A stretch of 64,000 nucleotides of DNA from positions 10,739,203 to 10,803,202 of the forward strand of contig NZ_JAGINW010000001.1 of the NCBI RefSeq assembly GCF_017876405.1, in the 5' to 3' direction. Position 1 is the first letter of the stretch, and every line of letters starts with the position of its first letter. This DNA is from Kibdelosporangium banguiense (GTDB taxonomy: Bacteria; Actinomycetota; Actinomycetes; Mycobacteriales; Pseudonocardiaceae). This document shows, one piece after another, positions 33,767 through 43,133 of the stretch. Both the position numbers and the translations under genes were made by a program. A model generated the notes under the pieces. It worked only from the letters and a program-made list of their open reading frames with translations. It had not been told where the DNA came from and made no database searches.

Positions 33767-34422
33767 AGCTTGCGCAGCAGAGTCAGGCCGTCGAAGACCG
33801 GAAGGACCACTTTGTCCACCCGGTTGTCGCCGACCAGCCGGGCGTTGATGGATCGCAGCGAATCGGTCTCGGGATCGCTGACGTCCGGATCCGCAACCAG
33901 GCCCGACCAGAGCACGTTGTCCAGCAACATCAGGCCGCCCTGACGCAGCAACGTCAGGCAACGTTCGTAGTAGAGCTCATAGCTTTCCTTGTCGGCATCG
34001 ACGAAAACGAAATCGACTGTGTCCGCGGCGCCACGGGCGATCATGGCGTCCAAACTCTCGACCGCGGGGCGTAGCTCCAGCTTGATCTTGTCGCGGACAC
34101 CGGCCTTCTCCCAGTAGCGTTCGGCGATCGCCGTCCACTCCTCGCTGATGTCCAGCGCTGTGATCACGCCGTCGCCGGGCAGCGCACGGGCCATCGACAG
34201 GGTGCTGAAACCGGTGAACACACCGACCTCGATCACCGACCGCGCGCCGGTCAGGGACACCAGGAAGGCGAGCAGCCGGCCCTGTTCGGCAGGCACCAGC
34301 ATCGTGGCCAGCGGCAGCCGCAGGGTCTCCGCCCGCAGTTGTCCGGCCAGCTCGTCCAACGCGGGGTTCACGTCGTCGATGTACTGACGGACCGCGTCGT
34401 CCACGACCACGTTGTGGATCAC
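33763..34422 (-). CDS. sfmM3: SfmM3/SacG-like catechol O-methyltransferase
   Basis: A 219-residue class I, metal-dependent O-methyltransferase of the caffeoyl-CoA type: SVIEVGVFTGFSTLSMARAL, then ALDISEEWTAIAERYW, then DFVFVDADKESYELYYERCL with the metal-binding DADK. In the saframycin/safracin pathways this enzyme methylates the 4-OH of 3-hydroxy-5-methyltyrosine. The GTG at 34422 overlaps the stop of the upstream hydroxylase gene (GTGA). The length fits the family exactly from this start. Confidence 0.87.
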   Translation of the reverse strand: MIHNVVVDDAVRQYIDDVNPALDELAGQLRAETLRLPLATMLVPAEQGRLLAFLVSLTGARSVIEVGVFTGFSTLSMARALPGDGVITALDISEEWTAIAERYWEKAGVRDKIKLELRPAVESLDAMIARGAADTVDFVFVDADKESYELYYERCLTLLRQGGLMLLDNVLWSGLVADPDVSDPETDSLRSINARLVGDNRVDKVVLPVFDGLTLLRKL

Positions 34423-35486
34423 TGGGCACTCCCATCGGCAGGATTGGCGGTGGTCGGTTCCGGCACCGACTGCAGGCGGATCTGGCGGAACTGCTCGAGA
34501 ACGCTCGTGGCCGCCCGCGTCGACCTCGCCGTGGCCAGCAGGCTGGGCGACTGGTCGCCGACGAAGTGCCGGCACACGCCCTGATGCGCCGAATAGGCCT
34601 CGTCGAGAGCCGACCGGAACGCGTCGACACAGTGCGGGTGCGACTCCCCCAGCCAGCGCCAGGCGTACGTACTGGACTTCAGGACCCGGACGAGTGCCTC
34701 GTGGTCACGCCAGTGCAGCCCGCTCATCTTCGGCGGCGCCACGGGTGGCATCAGGGTCGGTCTGATCTCGGAGTTGTACTGCGCTTCGTTGGCGTCCCCC
34801 GCGTATCGCAACGCCGCACGGCAGGCGTGCATGAGCCTGGTCGCGGCACCTGCTGCCGCCTCCGCGCCGAGGAAGTCATCCGTCATCGCGCAGTGGGTCA
34901 AGGCGGACACGGCGAGCGAGCAGCTTTGCGACAACACCATGAAGACGTGGTGTCCACGCACCCATCGACGCAGTGCGTCGTCGGGCTGTGGCGGTGCAGC
35001 ACGGCCCGGATGACGCACCTGGCGAGGCCGCGGATTGCGATGCGGGTCGGCGATCCAGCCGAACGTCATGTCGAATCCATCGACCAGCGTTGCCCAGGTG
35101 ACCTCGTCCAGGGCGGATCCCTGATCGGCAGCGACCTCCAGAATGCCGGTCAACGCTGTCGTACTCGCGTAGACCAGCAGTTGCAGGGCGGATCCGTGGT
35201 GACGGACGATGCCGAAGGCGAGATCGTTGTCCCGGTTGGCCTCCGACTCGGCTGGATCGGCTCCGACGGGTGCGTGTGCCGGCTCACCGAGATGGCGGCG
35301 AGCCCGTCTCGCGGCTTCCAGCAACGCCTGGGTGTCGCCGTTTTCGGCCGCTGTCAGGTAATGGCACGCCTTACGGGCCGATGCCGAGCCTTCCTCGCGC
35401 ACCGCGGCCAGTCCGACAGGCAGGTCCTCGGGACGCCCCAGCCGAAATGGCAGTGCGACGACTCGGGTCAGATACTCGAGGTCCAC
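34419..35486 (-). CDS. sfmD: SfmD/SacD-like haem-dependent tyrosine hydroxylase
   Basis: A 355-residue protein of the small family of histidine-ligated haem hydroxylases (SfmD, MarE). The family haem-attachment pattern HxxxC is present as HQGVC near the C-terminus, with a preceding His-rich stretch (SHPHCVDAF). SfmD adds the meta-hydroxyl to 3-methyltyrosine using peroxide or oxygen; that function is taken from the family and the operon partners. The GTG at 35486 has AAAGGAA upstream. The frame before it is not conserved. It sits 43 bp after the last NRPS gene. Confidence 0.82.
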   Translation of the reverse strand: MDLEYLTRVVALPFRLGRPEDLPVGLAAVREEGSASARKACHYLTAAENGDTQALLEAARRARRHLGEPAHAPVGADPAESEANRDNDLAFGIVRHHGSALQLLVYASTTALTGILEVAADQGSALDEVTWATLVDGFDMTFGWIADPHRNPRPRQVRHPGRAAPPQPDDALRRWVRGHHVFMVLSQSCSLAVSALTHCAMTDDFLGAEAAAGAATRLMHACRAALRYAGDANEAQYNSEIRPTLMPPVAPPKMSGLHWRDHEALVRVLKSSTYAWRWLGESHPHCVDAFRSALDEAYSAHQGVCRHFVGDQSPSLLATARSTRAATSVLEQFRQIRLQSVPEPTTANPADGSAQ

Positions 35487-35529
35487 TGTGGTTCCTTTCC
35501 GCGCCTCATCGGCTGCTCGGTCATCCCGG

Positions 35530-38500
35530 TCATTCGGCGGCGATCGCGGCAGGCGCGGGCAGGAAACCGATTCGCACCAGGTAGTCCAGGACGTCATGGG
35601 CGGCCTGCTCGGTGGTCGGCGGGCAACCGATCCCGCTGCCTGCCAGTAGCCGCAAGGTGCCAGCGCATTCCCGGGCGGGTTCTACTTCGTTGGCATGGCG
35701 GGGATCCAGTGCCCGGTGCGGCTCCGGATCGGCGTCGCGGATCAGGGGCACCAACGGGTACAGCGGATGCCCGGGCTCAGTGCCCAGTGCGCGGCGGCGG
35801 CCTTCGGCGAACGGCACGATGTCGAACTCGTAGCCGTAACTGGCCACCCAGTCGCAGAACGTGCTCAACGGCACGGGCGCCGGGTTGAACAGGTGAAAGA
35901 ACTCGCCCAGTGCCTCCGGTTCACGGGAGATGTGCACCACCGCGGCGGCGACATAGTCGACCGGGACGATGTCGAAGATCCGCGGGTACTCCGGAAGGAT
36001 CTTCATCGGCAGGAACCCGCGCATCGCCACAAGCAGGTAGTCGATGGTCTGCACGGCACCGGTGGCGGTATGACCGAGGATCAGCCCTGGCCGGAACACG
36101 GTGACCGGGATGCCTCGCCGTCGTGCGGCGTCGACGACTTTCTCGGCGACCCATTTGCTGCCGGTGTAACCGGCGGGCACTCCGACAGCGGAGTGCAAGG
36201 GGGCGTCGTTCTCCAGGAAGGGCCGCGGGCTGTGGGTGGCCAGCAGCGTGTCAATTGTGGAGATGTAGTGCACAGCCTTGAGTCGGGTGGTGCACGCGAG
36301 TTCGATGATCCGTTGCGTCCCGGTGACGTTGGGCGCTTTCAAGGCGGAGTACGGGTAGACGAAGTTGACCAGGGCACCATTGTGGTAGATCACATCGACA
36401 GTTCCGGCGAGTTCGTCCCAGACCTGCTGGGGCAGGCCCAGCAACGGCCCGGCGAGGTCGCCCACGACGCACCGGACACGGTGAAGCTGATCCTCGACGG
36501 AGATCTCGTAGAGCGCGAAGCCTTCACGAAGCCGTTGCAACGCATGCTCTTCGTCATCGGCCCTGCAGAGGCAGACGACCTCGGCGGCGGTCCGCCGGAG
36601 CAACTGCTCCACAAGGTGCAGGCCCAGGTATCCGGTCGCACCGGTGAGCAGGACACGGCTCGGGTCGCGCCAGTCTGCCCGCGGCAGGCCTTCCGGGGTG
36701 ATGGCGTCGTCGAGGGTGCCGTCTGCTTCCAGCATCGCGGCATGCCTGCGAGCGAGTACCCCGGACAGGCCATCCCTGCGATAGACCGAGATCGTCTCCG
36801 CCACACCGGCCACAGTGGGCGTCTGGAAGAACTCGTGCAGCGGGATCTGGACGTCGTGCTGCGCGCTGAGCGTCTCCGACAGCCTCGCGATCATCATCGA
36901 CGTGCCACCGAGTTCGAAGAAGTCCGCGTGCACGTCGAGCTGGTCCATCCGCAGTACTCGGCGAAAGGCGTCGGCGACCGATTGCTCCAGCTCGGTACGG
37001 GGAGCCGTGCGCACTTCGTGCGGCGAGGACGTCTCGGCCAGTTGCCTGGCAAGACCCAGCCGGTCCACCTTGCCGGTCGGCGTGCGTGGGAGCTCCGAGA
37101 CCAGGTGAACGCGTTCCGGGATCATGTACTCGGGCAGCTCTGCCCGTAGAGCCGTGCGCAGATCCTCGACCGTGTGGCGGGTCGTGACGACTGCCGCCGC
37201 GAGCCGGGCACGTTCGGTTCCCGCGTCGAGCGCCACGACGACGGTTTCCGCTCCGTCCGCGGCGACGCGTACCGCGTTCTCGACTTCGGGCAGTTCGATG
37301 CGATGCCCCCGGATCTTCACCTGGTCATCGACCCGGCCGAGGAACTGCACGGTGCCGTCACGCAGCCGACGGCCGAGGTCTCCTGTGCGGTAGAGCCGCG
37401 CGCCCGTGACGCCGCTGAAGGGATCGGGCAGGAATCGTGCGGCCGTGAGCGACGGCCGGCGGTGGTATCCCGTGGCCAGACCTGCGCCCGTAATGACGAT
37501 CTCCCCCGGTATGCCTGCGGGAACCGGTTGCAGGGCAGGGTCGACGACATGCATGCCGGCGTTGTCGACAGGCCGGCCGATCGGCACGGGTACGGGATAT
37601 TCGTCCGCCGGTATCCGATACGCGGCCGCGTCGATCGTGGCTTCGGTGGGTCCGTAGAGATTGGCGGCCTGCGCTGACCACGTGGCGGCGATGCGGTTCA
37701 ACAGTGCTGGCGTCAGCGGTTCGGCGCCGCTGAGCACCAGCCGGACCTGAGTGCACTCGCCCGCTGCCGGGTGGTCCAGCAACAGACCCAGCAAGGAAGG
37801 AACGCCTCCGATCACTGTGACCTTGCCGTCGCGGACCACTCTGACGAGCGCGGAGGGATCGTTCATGTCCTGTTCGGACGCGAGCTCGACGCACGCCCCG
37901 GTGCTCAGTGGCCAGAAGATCGCCCAGACTGATGGGTCGAAGCTGAACGCGTGGTTGTGCAGGACGACGTCCGACGGGGTCAGCGACCACTGGCGTTGCC
38001 GCCATCGGACGTTGTTGACCACGCTCTCGTGACGTACCAGCGCACCTTTGGGCCTGCCCGTGCTGCCGGACGTGTAGATCAGGTACGCGGCATCCTCACC
38101 AAGCGGTTCCGGGAGCGTGACTTCCGGTACCGCAGCGGTCAACTGGTCGATAAGCACGACCGGCTTGCCCACGTCGCCCACGGCGTGTGCGGCGTGTACG
38201 GCGGTCTCGGTGAGCACCAATGCCGGGTCGGAGTCGTCGAGCAGGTATCGGACCCGGTCTTCGGGATGGGCAGGGTCCACCGGTACGAAGGCCGCACCGG
38301 CCGCCAGCACGCCGAGGAAACCGGCGATCGCGTCCGGGCTGCGGCGAAGCCAGACCGCGACGCGATGGCCCGGCTCAACGCCGCGGCGCACGAGTTCGGC
38401 CGCGATCAGCTGGACCCGGGTGCCGAATTCGGCGTAGGTGAGGGTCTGTTCACCCATGCGCACTGCCGGGTTGTCCGGTGTCCGGCCGGCTTGCCTGCGG

Positions 38501-39861
38501 AACACGTCAAGCAGGGACACGGCTTCGATCGGCACTCGATCACCGGTGCCGGCGAGGACCGCCTGCACGGCGCTCTTCTCGTCGAGCAGGGACACGCTGT
38601 CCAAGGCGACACCGTCCGGGCCGTCAGCCAGCAGGTTCAGCAAAGTCCCGAACTGCGTGGCGATCGTGCGGACCTGGTCTTCGGAGAACAGTTGCCGGTC
38701 GTAGTCCAGTTGCAGCCGGATCACCGACTCGGCAACCCAGACGGTCAGTTCGATGTCATAGTCGGTCGTGCCCGCGCCTGGTGGAACCGAAATGATACCG
38801 CTGTCGTTGTCGCCGGCCACATGAACGAGTGTCTGGACGTAAGGGGCACGGCTGACGTCGCGGCGTGGCGGCACGACATCGAGCAGGTGCGCGAACGGAA
38901 CGTCCACTGTGGGGGTTCGGATCTGCTGGGTGACTGCCGGAAGCAGATCCCGCAGGGCACCGCCGGGCTCCAGCGAACCGCGTACGGGCCGGATCCCGTC
39001 CAACGGACCGACGACCTGGCTCACGGATGCCGGACGTGTGATCCGTACGGCCGTCATCGCCTCTGTCGTGGCTTGGTAGCGCATCAGCAGGCCTAGCCAC
39101 GCGGCCGTCGCTGTGGCGGTCCAGTCATCTGTTGTCTGCTGACTGTTGTGGGGCAGCGTCACGACAACGCTGCCGGTCTCCATGTTCTTGATCGCGGGTC
39201 GTTGGCGTTCGCCCGGGATCTCGGTCGCTGCCGGCGCGGACAACCAGCGGCCCCATTCAGCGACCCGGCCGGCGACATCGGGCTGCCGCAGTCGTGCCTC
39301 GCCTGCCTCGATCACGGTGCTGAGCGGTGGTCCGCCGGCCGAGCCGGGCGCGGCCAGCAGTTCACCGGCGAGCAGGTTCAACGAGGTCTCGTCAAGCACC
39401 AGGCGGAGACCCACCAGGACGATTTCCGAGTGGTCACCGGCCTGCAGGAGCAGGACGCGCAGGAGTGGGCCGTGTTCCACTGAAAACGGTTCGTTCAGCG
39501 CGGTGGTGATGTGTGTGCGGCTGTGCGAGTCGGTAGCACTCAGGTCGGCCAGCCGGAACGCCGTGTCGATCGTAGGCAGCACGAGCCGGACCGGACGCCC
39601 TTGGACCGTGGTGAAAACGCTGCGCAATGCCTCGTGACGGGCCGCTGCCTCCCCCAGCCTGAGCTGGATCTCGGCCGGGTCCACGGGGGCGGCGGTGTGG
39701 TACCGGCCGAGCACAGTCGCCCAGCGCGCACCACTGATCCCGCCGAGCAGCCACAGCCTTCGCTGCTCGGCGGACAACGGCTCGGCCGCGACAGCACCGT
39801 GCCGCGCAATGGCCAGCTGCAGAGCGCCGGAGAATGAGGAGCGATTGTCGACAGTGGTCAC
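35530..39861 (-). CDS. sfmC: NRPS, C-A-T-reductase (SfmC/SacC-like)
   Basis: A 1443-residue single module. The condensation-type domain (~20-440) lacks the HHxxxDG motif: the equivalent is GLRLVLDETS, as expected for a domain doing Pictet-Spengler cyclisation. The A domain (~450-950; YTSGSTGRPKGAL, NLYGPTEATID) gives the derived code DPWGLGLIDK, matching what I recall for 3-hydroxy-5-methyl-O-methyltyrosine. A carrier domain (FFELGGTSMMIARL) and an NAD(P)H thioester-reductase domain (VLLTGATGYLGLHLVEQLL, YTGSKWVAEK) follow. It is thought to act twice, releasing aldehydes that drive ring closure. ATGA overlap with the upstream gene. Confidence 0.92.
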   Translation of the reverse strand: MTTVDNRSSFSGALQLAIARHGAVAAEPLSAEQRRLWLLGGISGARWATVLGRYHTAAPVDPAEIQLRLGEAAARHEALRSVFTTVQGRPVRLVLPTIDTAFRLADLSATDSHSRTHITTALNEPFSVEHGPLLRVLLLQAGDHSEIVLVGLRLVLDETSLNLLAGELLAAPGSAGGPPLSTVIEAGEARLRQPDVAGRVAEWGRWLSAPAATEIPGERQRPAIKNMETGSVVVTLPHNSQQTTDDWTATATAAWLGLLMRYQATTEAMTAVRITRPASVSQVVGPLDGIRPVRGSLEPGGALRDLLPAVTQQIRTPTVDVPFAHLLDVVPPRRDVSRAPYVQTLVHVAGDNDSGIISVPPGAGTTDYDIELTVWVAESVIRLQLDYDRQLFSEDQVRTIATQFGTLLNLLADGPDGVALDSVSLLDEKSAVQAVLAGTGDRVPIEAVSLLDVFRRQAGRTPDNPAVRMGEQTLTYAEFGTRVQLIAAELVRRGVEPGHRVAVWLRRSPDAIAGFLGVLAAGAAFVPVDPAHPEDRVRYLLDDSDPALVLTETAVHAAHAVGDVGKPVVLIDQLTAAVPEVTLPEPLGEDAAYLIYTSGSTGRPKGALVRHESVVNNVRWRQRQWSLTPSDVVLHNHAFSFDPSVWAIFWPLSTGACVELASEQDMNDPSALVRVVRDGKVTVIGGVPSLLGLLLDHPAAGECTQVRLVLSGAEPLTPALLNRIAATWSAQAANLYGPTEATIDAAAYRIPADEYPVPVPIGRPVDNAGMHVVDPALQPVPAGIPGEIVITGAGLATGYHRRPSLTAARFLPDPFSGVTGARLYRTGDLGRRLRDGTVQFLGRVDDQVKIRGHRIELPEVENAVRVAADGAETVVVALDAGTERARLAAAVVTTRHTVEDLRTALRAELPEYMIPERVHLVSELPRTPTGKVDRLGLARQLAETSSPHEVRTAPRTELEQSVADAFRRVLRMDQLDVHADFFELGGTSMMIARLSETLSAQHDVQIPLHEFFQTPTVAGVAETISVYRRDGLSGVLARRHAAMLEADGTLDDAITPEGLPRADWRDPSRVLLTGATGYLGLHLVEQLLRRTAAEVVCLCRADDEEHALQRLREGFALYEISVEDQLHRVRCVVGDLAGPLLGLPQQVWDELAGTVDVIYHNGALVNFVYPYSALKAPNVTGTQRIIELACTTRLKAVHYISTIDTLLATHSPRPFLENDAPLHSAVGVPAGYTGSKWVAEKVVDAARRRGIPVTVFRPGLILGHTATGAVQTIDYLLVAMRGFLPMKILPEYPRIFDIVPVDYVAAAVVHISREPEALGEFFHLFNPAPVPLSTFCDWVASYGYEFDIVPFAEGRRRALGTEPGHPLYPLVPLIRDADPEPHRALDPRHANEVEPARECAGTLRLLAGSGIGCPPTTEQAAHDVLDYLVRIGFLPAPAAIAAE

Positions 39862-42800
39862 GGAGTTGCCTCCTTGGCAGCCCGGCGCGTGGTGACAGCG
39901 GCGGGCTCGGGTCGGACAGGCGTGAAGGACCAGTCATCGGTGCCGGCCATCTCGATGACCGGCGGAGCACCTGTCTCGCCGGCACCGGCGGTGCCCACTT
40001 CGCCGATGAGCTGTGTGAGGGACGCCGCGAGCCGGGCGATGGTCGGTTCGACGAAGAAGTCCGCCACCGGCACCCGGACACCCCAGTGCCGGTCGATGCT
40101 CTGCAGGAGATTCGCCGCGAGCAGGGAATGGCCGCCCAGCGCGAAGAAGTCGTCGGTGACGCCGACCTCGTCGACCTCCAGCAGGTCGCGCCACATCGTG
40201 GCGATCTTGACTTCCACGTCGCCGCGAGGTGCGACCCGATCGGCGACCGTGCCGATCCGGCGGCCTGTGCCGGCGAGTGCCCGGCGGTCCACTTTTCCGT
40301 GGGGATTCAAGGGAATGATCGGAACGCAGTACAACTCACCGGGAACTGCGCTCGCGGGAAGAACGCGGGCGGCTGTCTGACGTATCTGCGTGACCCACTC
40401 GTGTTCATCCGTACACGCGGTCTCGTCGGCCACCAGATAGGCCACGACTGCCGCCTCGCCGCCGCGATACTGGATCGCCGCCGCAGCGTCCGACACGTGA
40501 GCGCACGCACGCAACACGCTTTCCACTTCGCCGAGTTCGATGCGATGACCGCGTACCTTGACCTGATCGTCGGCTCGGCCGACGAACTCCAGCGTTCCGT
40601 CGTGCCGTTCCCTGACGAGGTCGCCTGTTCGGTACAGCCGTTGCCCGGATCCGTGGGGATCAGGGAGAAAACGCGCGGCGGTGAGCGCGGGCCGGTCGAG
40701 GTATCCAGCGGCGACGCCGAGTCCGCCGATCAGCAGTTCACCGACGAACCCGACTGGGATCGGCCGCAGGTCACGGTCAACGACCAACAGCCGGGTTCCG
40801 TCCAGCGGGCGTCCGAGTGAGACCGTTTCGCCACGCCCGACCCGGGCCGCGGTGGACCAGATCGTCGTCTCCGTCGGCCCGTAGAGGTTCCACAGCACAT
40901 CGGCGCCGTTGGCGAGCGCGTCGGCCAGATCGGCGGACATCGCTTCCCCACCGCAAAGCACTCGAAGCCCGTGCCTGGGACGCCAGCCCGCCCCCAGCGC
41001 CATTCGCCAGGCCGCCGGAGTGGCTTGGGCCAAGGTGATGGCCGGGTCGTCCAGCAGGCGCGCCAACTCGGTGGGCTCCCGCTGTGCCGAGGCGGGCGCC
41101 ACGTGGACCGAGCCGCCGACCATGAGCGTCCCCAGCAGCTCCAACAGCGAGATGTCGAACGCAGTCGTGGTCAGCGCCAGCATCCGGTCACGCCGCGTCA
41201 TCTCCAGCCGCGCGGTCATCGCCTGCAGGAACTTCGCGAGGTTGCTGTGGCTGACCGCGACTCCCTTGGGCCGGCCGCTCGATCCCGAGGTGAACATGAG
41301 ATAGGCGACGGCGTCCGGCTGGACCGGGACGGGCGCGGTGCTCTGGGACGGCGCATGCAGCAAGGAATGCGCTGGTATCGCCAGGTGCTGCAGTCCTTTG
41401 GGCAACGCGCAGGGATCATCGGTGACCACGGCGACGGGCTGGGCCTCGGCCAGGATGAGTTCGGTGCGGACGATCGGCGCTCTCGGGTCGATCGGAACAT
41501 AGACCGCTCCCGCGCGCCAGCAGGCAAGCATCGCGAGAACCGGGAGCACGCCCCGCTCGACCTGGACGGCGACTCTGTCGCGAGGCCGGACACCGGCGCG
41601 GCGCAACAACGCACCCGCGCTGTCCATGAGCTGGGCCAGTTCGCGGTAGGTCAGTTTGATGTCGTTGTCCTGTACCGCGATCCGGGACGCCTGTTGCGTG
41701 TCGTAGTGCAGGACGCGCGGCCAGGCGAGGTCCCACGACGGTGGTTCGGGCAAGTCCGTCAGATCGTTGGTCCGGTCCGTCGCGCAAGCGTCTGCGACCA
41801 GAGGAGTGGCGGCGACGCTTGCCGGGGAGTCGCTGAGGATCCGCGTGATCACTTCTTGCAACGCGGAAGCCAGTACCTCGGCCGTCCCGGGATCGAACAG
41901 GGCGTCGGCGTACTCCAGGAAGCCAGCAAGTTCCCCGTTCTCGTCCTCGAACAGGAACAAGGACAGGTCGACCCGGGCCGCCCTGGTATCCACTTCGGAC
42001 ACGTCGGCGACCAGTCCGGGCAGCCGGTAGATTCGCTGGACACCCTGCTGCAGGCCGAACATGACCTGGAAGACAGGGTTGCGACCGGTCGACCGCTCCG
42101 GGCTGAGTGCCTCGACGATCTCCCCGAGCGGCAGTGTGGAGTGCTGGAGCACGTCGTCAAGCGACCGCTGGACGGTCGTGACCAGATCCGGCAGGCTGGG
42201 ATTGGCACGCATGTCCACCCTCAGCGGACAGGTGTTGGCGAAGTAGCCGACTGTCCGCGCGAACTCGGGCCGCGCCCGGTTGGCCACCGGCAGCCCGATG
42301 ATCAAGTCGTCCTGACCGCTTGCCCGGGACAGCACCACGGAAAGAGCTGTCAGCAGGACGGTGTAGGGCGTCACACCGGCCCTGGTTGCCCAGCCTCGCA
42401 GGCGGTCTGTGGTCGAGGAGTCCAAGGTGACGGGCAGTCGTGCCCCCGAGAACGACTGGAGCCGCGGCCGACGATGGTCGGTCGGAATGTCCAGGACCAA
42501 CGGAGCGTCCCGCAGGGACCCCGACCAGAACTCCACTTGCTGGGCGTGTTGTTTGGCCTGCGTCTCGTCGGCAAGGTCGCCATGCCCGTCCCGGCCCCAC
42601 AGCACGTAGTCCGCGAACTGGTACGGCGCTTCGGATTCCGCTGACGGGTTCCCAGCGTGTGCCTGCATCACCTCATCCAGCACGACCTGCAAGGACATGC
42701 CGTCGCAGACAGCGTGATGCACACACAGCAGCAACACGTGATGTCCGGGGGCGACGGCTGCGAGCAGGCAGCGCACCAGCGGTGGCTGTGCGAGGTTCCA

Positions 42801-43133
42801 AGGCCGCACGGCCTCGGCCCGCAGCAACGTGTCCAAGTCGTCCGGGCGCGCGTCCCGGACCTGACGCAGAGGTGCCGTCACCCCTTGCAGGACGACCTGG
42901 ACAAGTCGGCCGTCCACGTGCCGTAGGCCAGTGCGCAGTGCTTCGTGCCGGTCGATCACGGTGTTCACCGCACGCTGCAAGGCGACAGGGTCGAGTTCAC
43001 CACGTAGGTCCACTCGGACAGCCAGTACGTATGCCCGGTCTGCGTCCGGGTTGACCTGGTCGAGGAACCACAACCGTTCCTGTCCGGGCGACGCCGGGAA
43101 GACCAGCGCGCCCGCGGGCAGTCGGTCGATCAT
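39858..43133 (-). CDS. sfmB: NRPS, C-A-T module for glycine (SfmB/SacB-like)
   Basis: A 1091-residue module. The condensation domain (~10-440) has an intact HHAVCDGMS motif. The A domain (~470-960) has MFTSGSSGRPKGVAV, FDISLLELLGTL, NLYGPTETTIWS and GKVDRR. The derived specificity code is DILQLGLIWK, which I recall as a glycine code. The carrier domain has FFALGGHSLLAANLL near residue 1010. Start and stop overlap both neighbours, so the three NRPSs are made from one message in order. It adds the second residue of the Ala-Gly leader. Confidence 0.92.
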   Translation of the reverse strand: MIDRLPAGALVFPASPGQERLWFLDQVNPDADRAYVLAVRVDLRGELDPVALQRAVNTVIDRHEALRTGLRHVDGRLVQVVLQGVTAPLRQVRDARPDDLDTLLRAEAVRPWNLAQPPLVRCLLAAVAPGHHVLLLCVHHAVCDGMSLQVVLDEVMQAHAGNPSAESEAPYQFADYVLWGRDGHGDLADETQAKQHAQQVEFWSGSLRDAPLVLDIPTDHRRPRLQSFSGARLPVTLDSSTTDRLRGWATRAGVTPYTVLLTALSVVLSRASGQDDLIIGLPVANRARPEFARTVGYFANTCPLRVDMRANPSLPDLVTTVQRSLDDVLQHSTLPLGEIVEALSPERSTGRNPVFQVMFGLQQGVQRIYRLPGLVADVSEVDTRAARVDLSLFLFEDENGELAGFLEYADALFDPGTAEVLASALQEVITRILSDSPASVAATPLVADACATDRTNDLTDLPEPPSWDLAWPRVLHYDTQQASRIAVQDNDIKLTYRELAQLMDSAGALLRRAGVRPRDRVAVQVERGVLPVLAMLACWRAGAVYVPIDPRAPIVRTELILAEAQPVAVVTDDPCALPKGLQHLAIPAHSLLHAPSQSTAPVPVQPDAVAYLMFTSGSSGRPKGVAVSHSNLAKFLQAMTARLEMTRRDRMLALTTTAFDISLLELLGTLMVGGSVHVAPASAQREPTELARLLDDPAITLAQATPAAWRMALGAGWRPRHGLRVLCGGEAMSADLADALANGADVLWNLYGPTETTIWSTAARVGRGETVSLGRPLDGTRLLVVDRDLRPIPVGFVGELLIGGLGVAAGYLDRPALTAARFLPDPHGSGQRLYRTGDLVRERHDGTLEFVGRADDQVKVRGHRIELGEVESVLRACAHVSDAAAAIQYRGGEAAVVAYLVADETACTDEHEWVTQIRQTAARVLPASAVPGELYCVPIIPLNPHGKVDRRALAGTGRRIGTVADRVAPRGDVEVKIATMWRDLLEVDEVGVTDDFFALGGHSLLAANLLQSIDRHWGVRVPVADFFVEPTIARLAASLTQLIGEVGTAGAGETGAPPVIEMAGTDDWSFTPVRPEPAAVTTRRAAKEATP

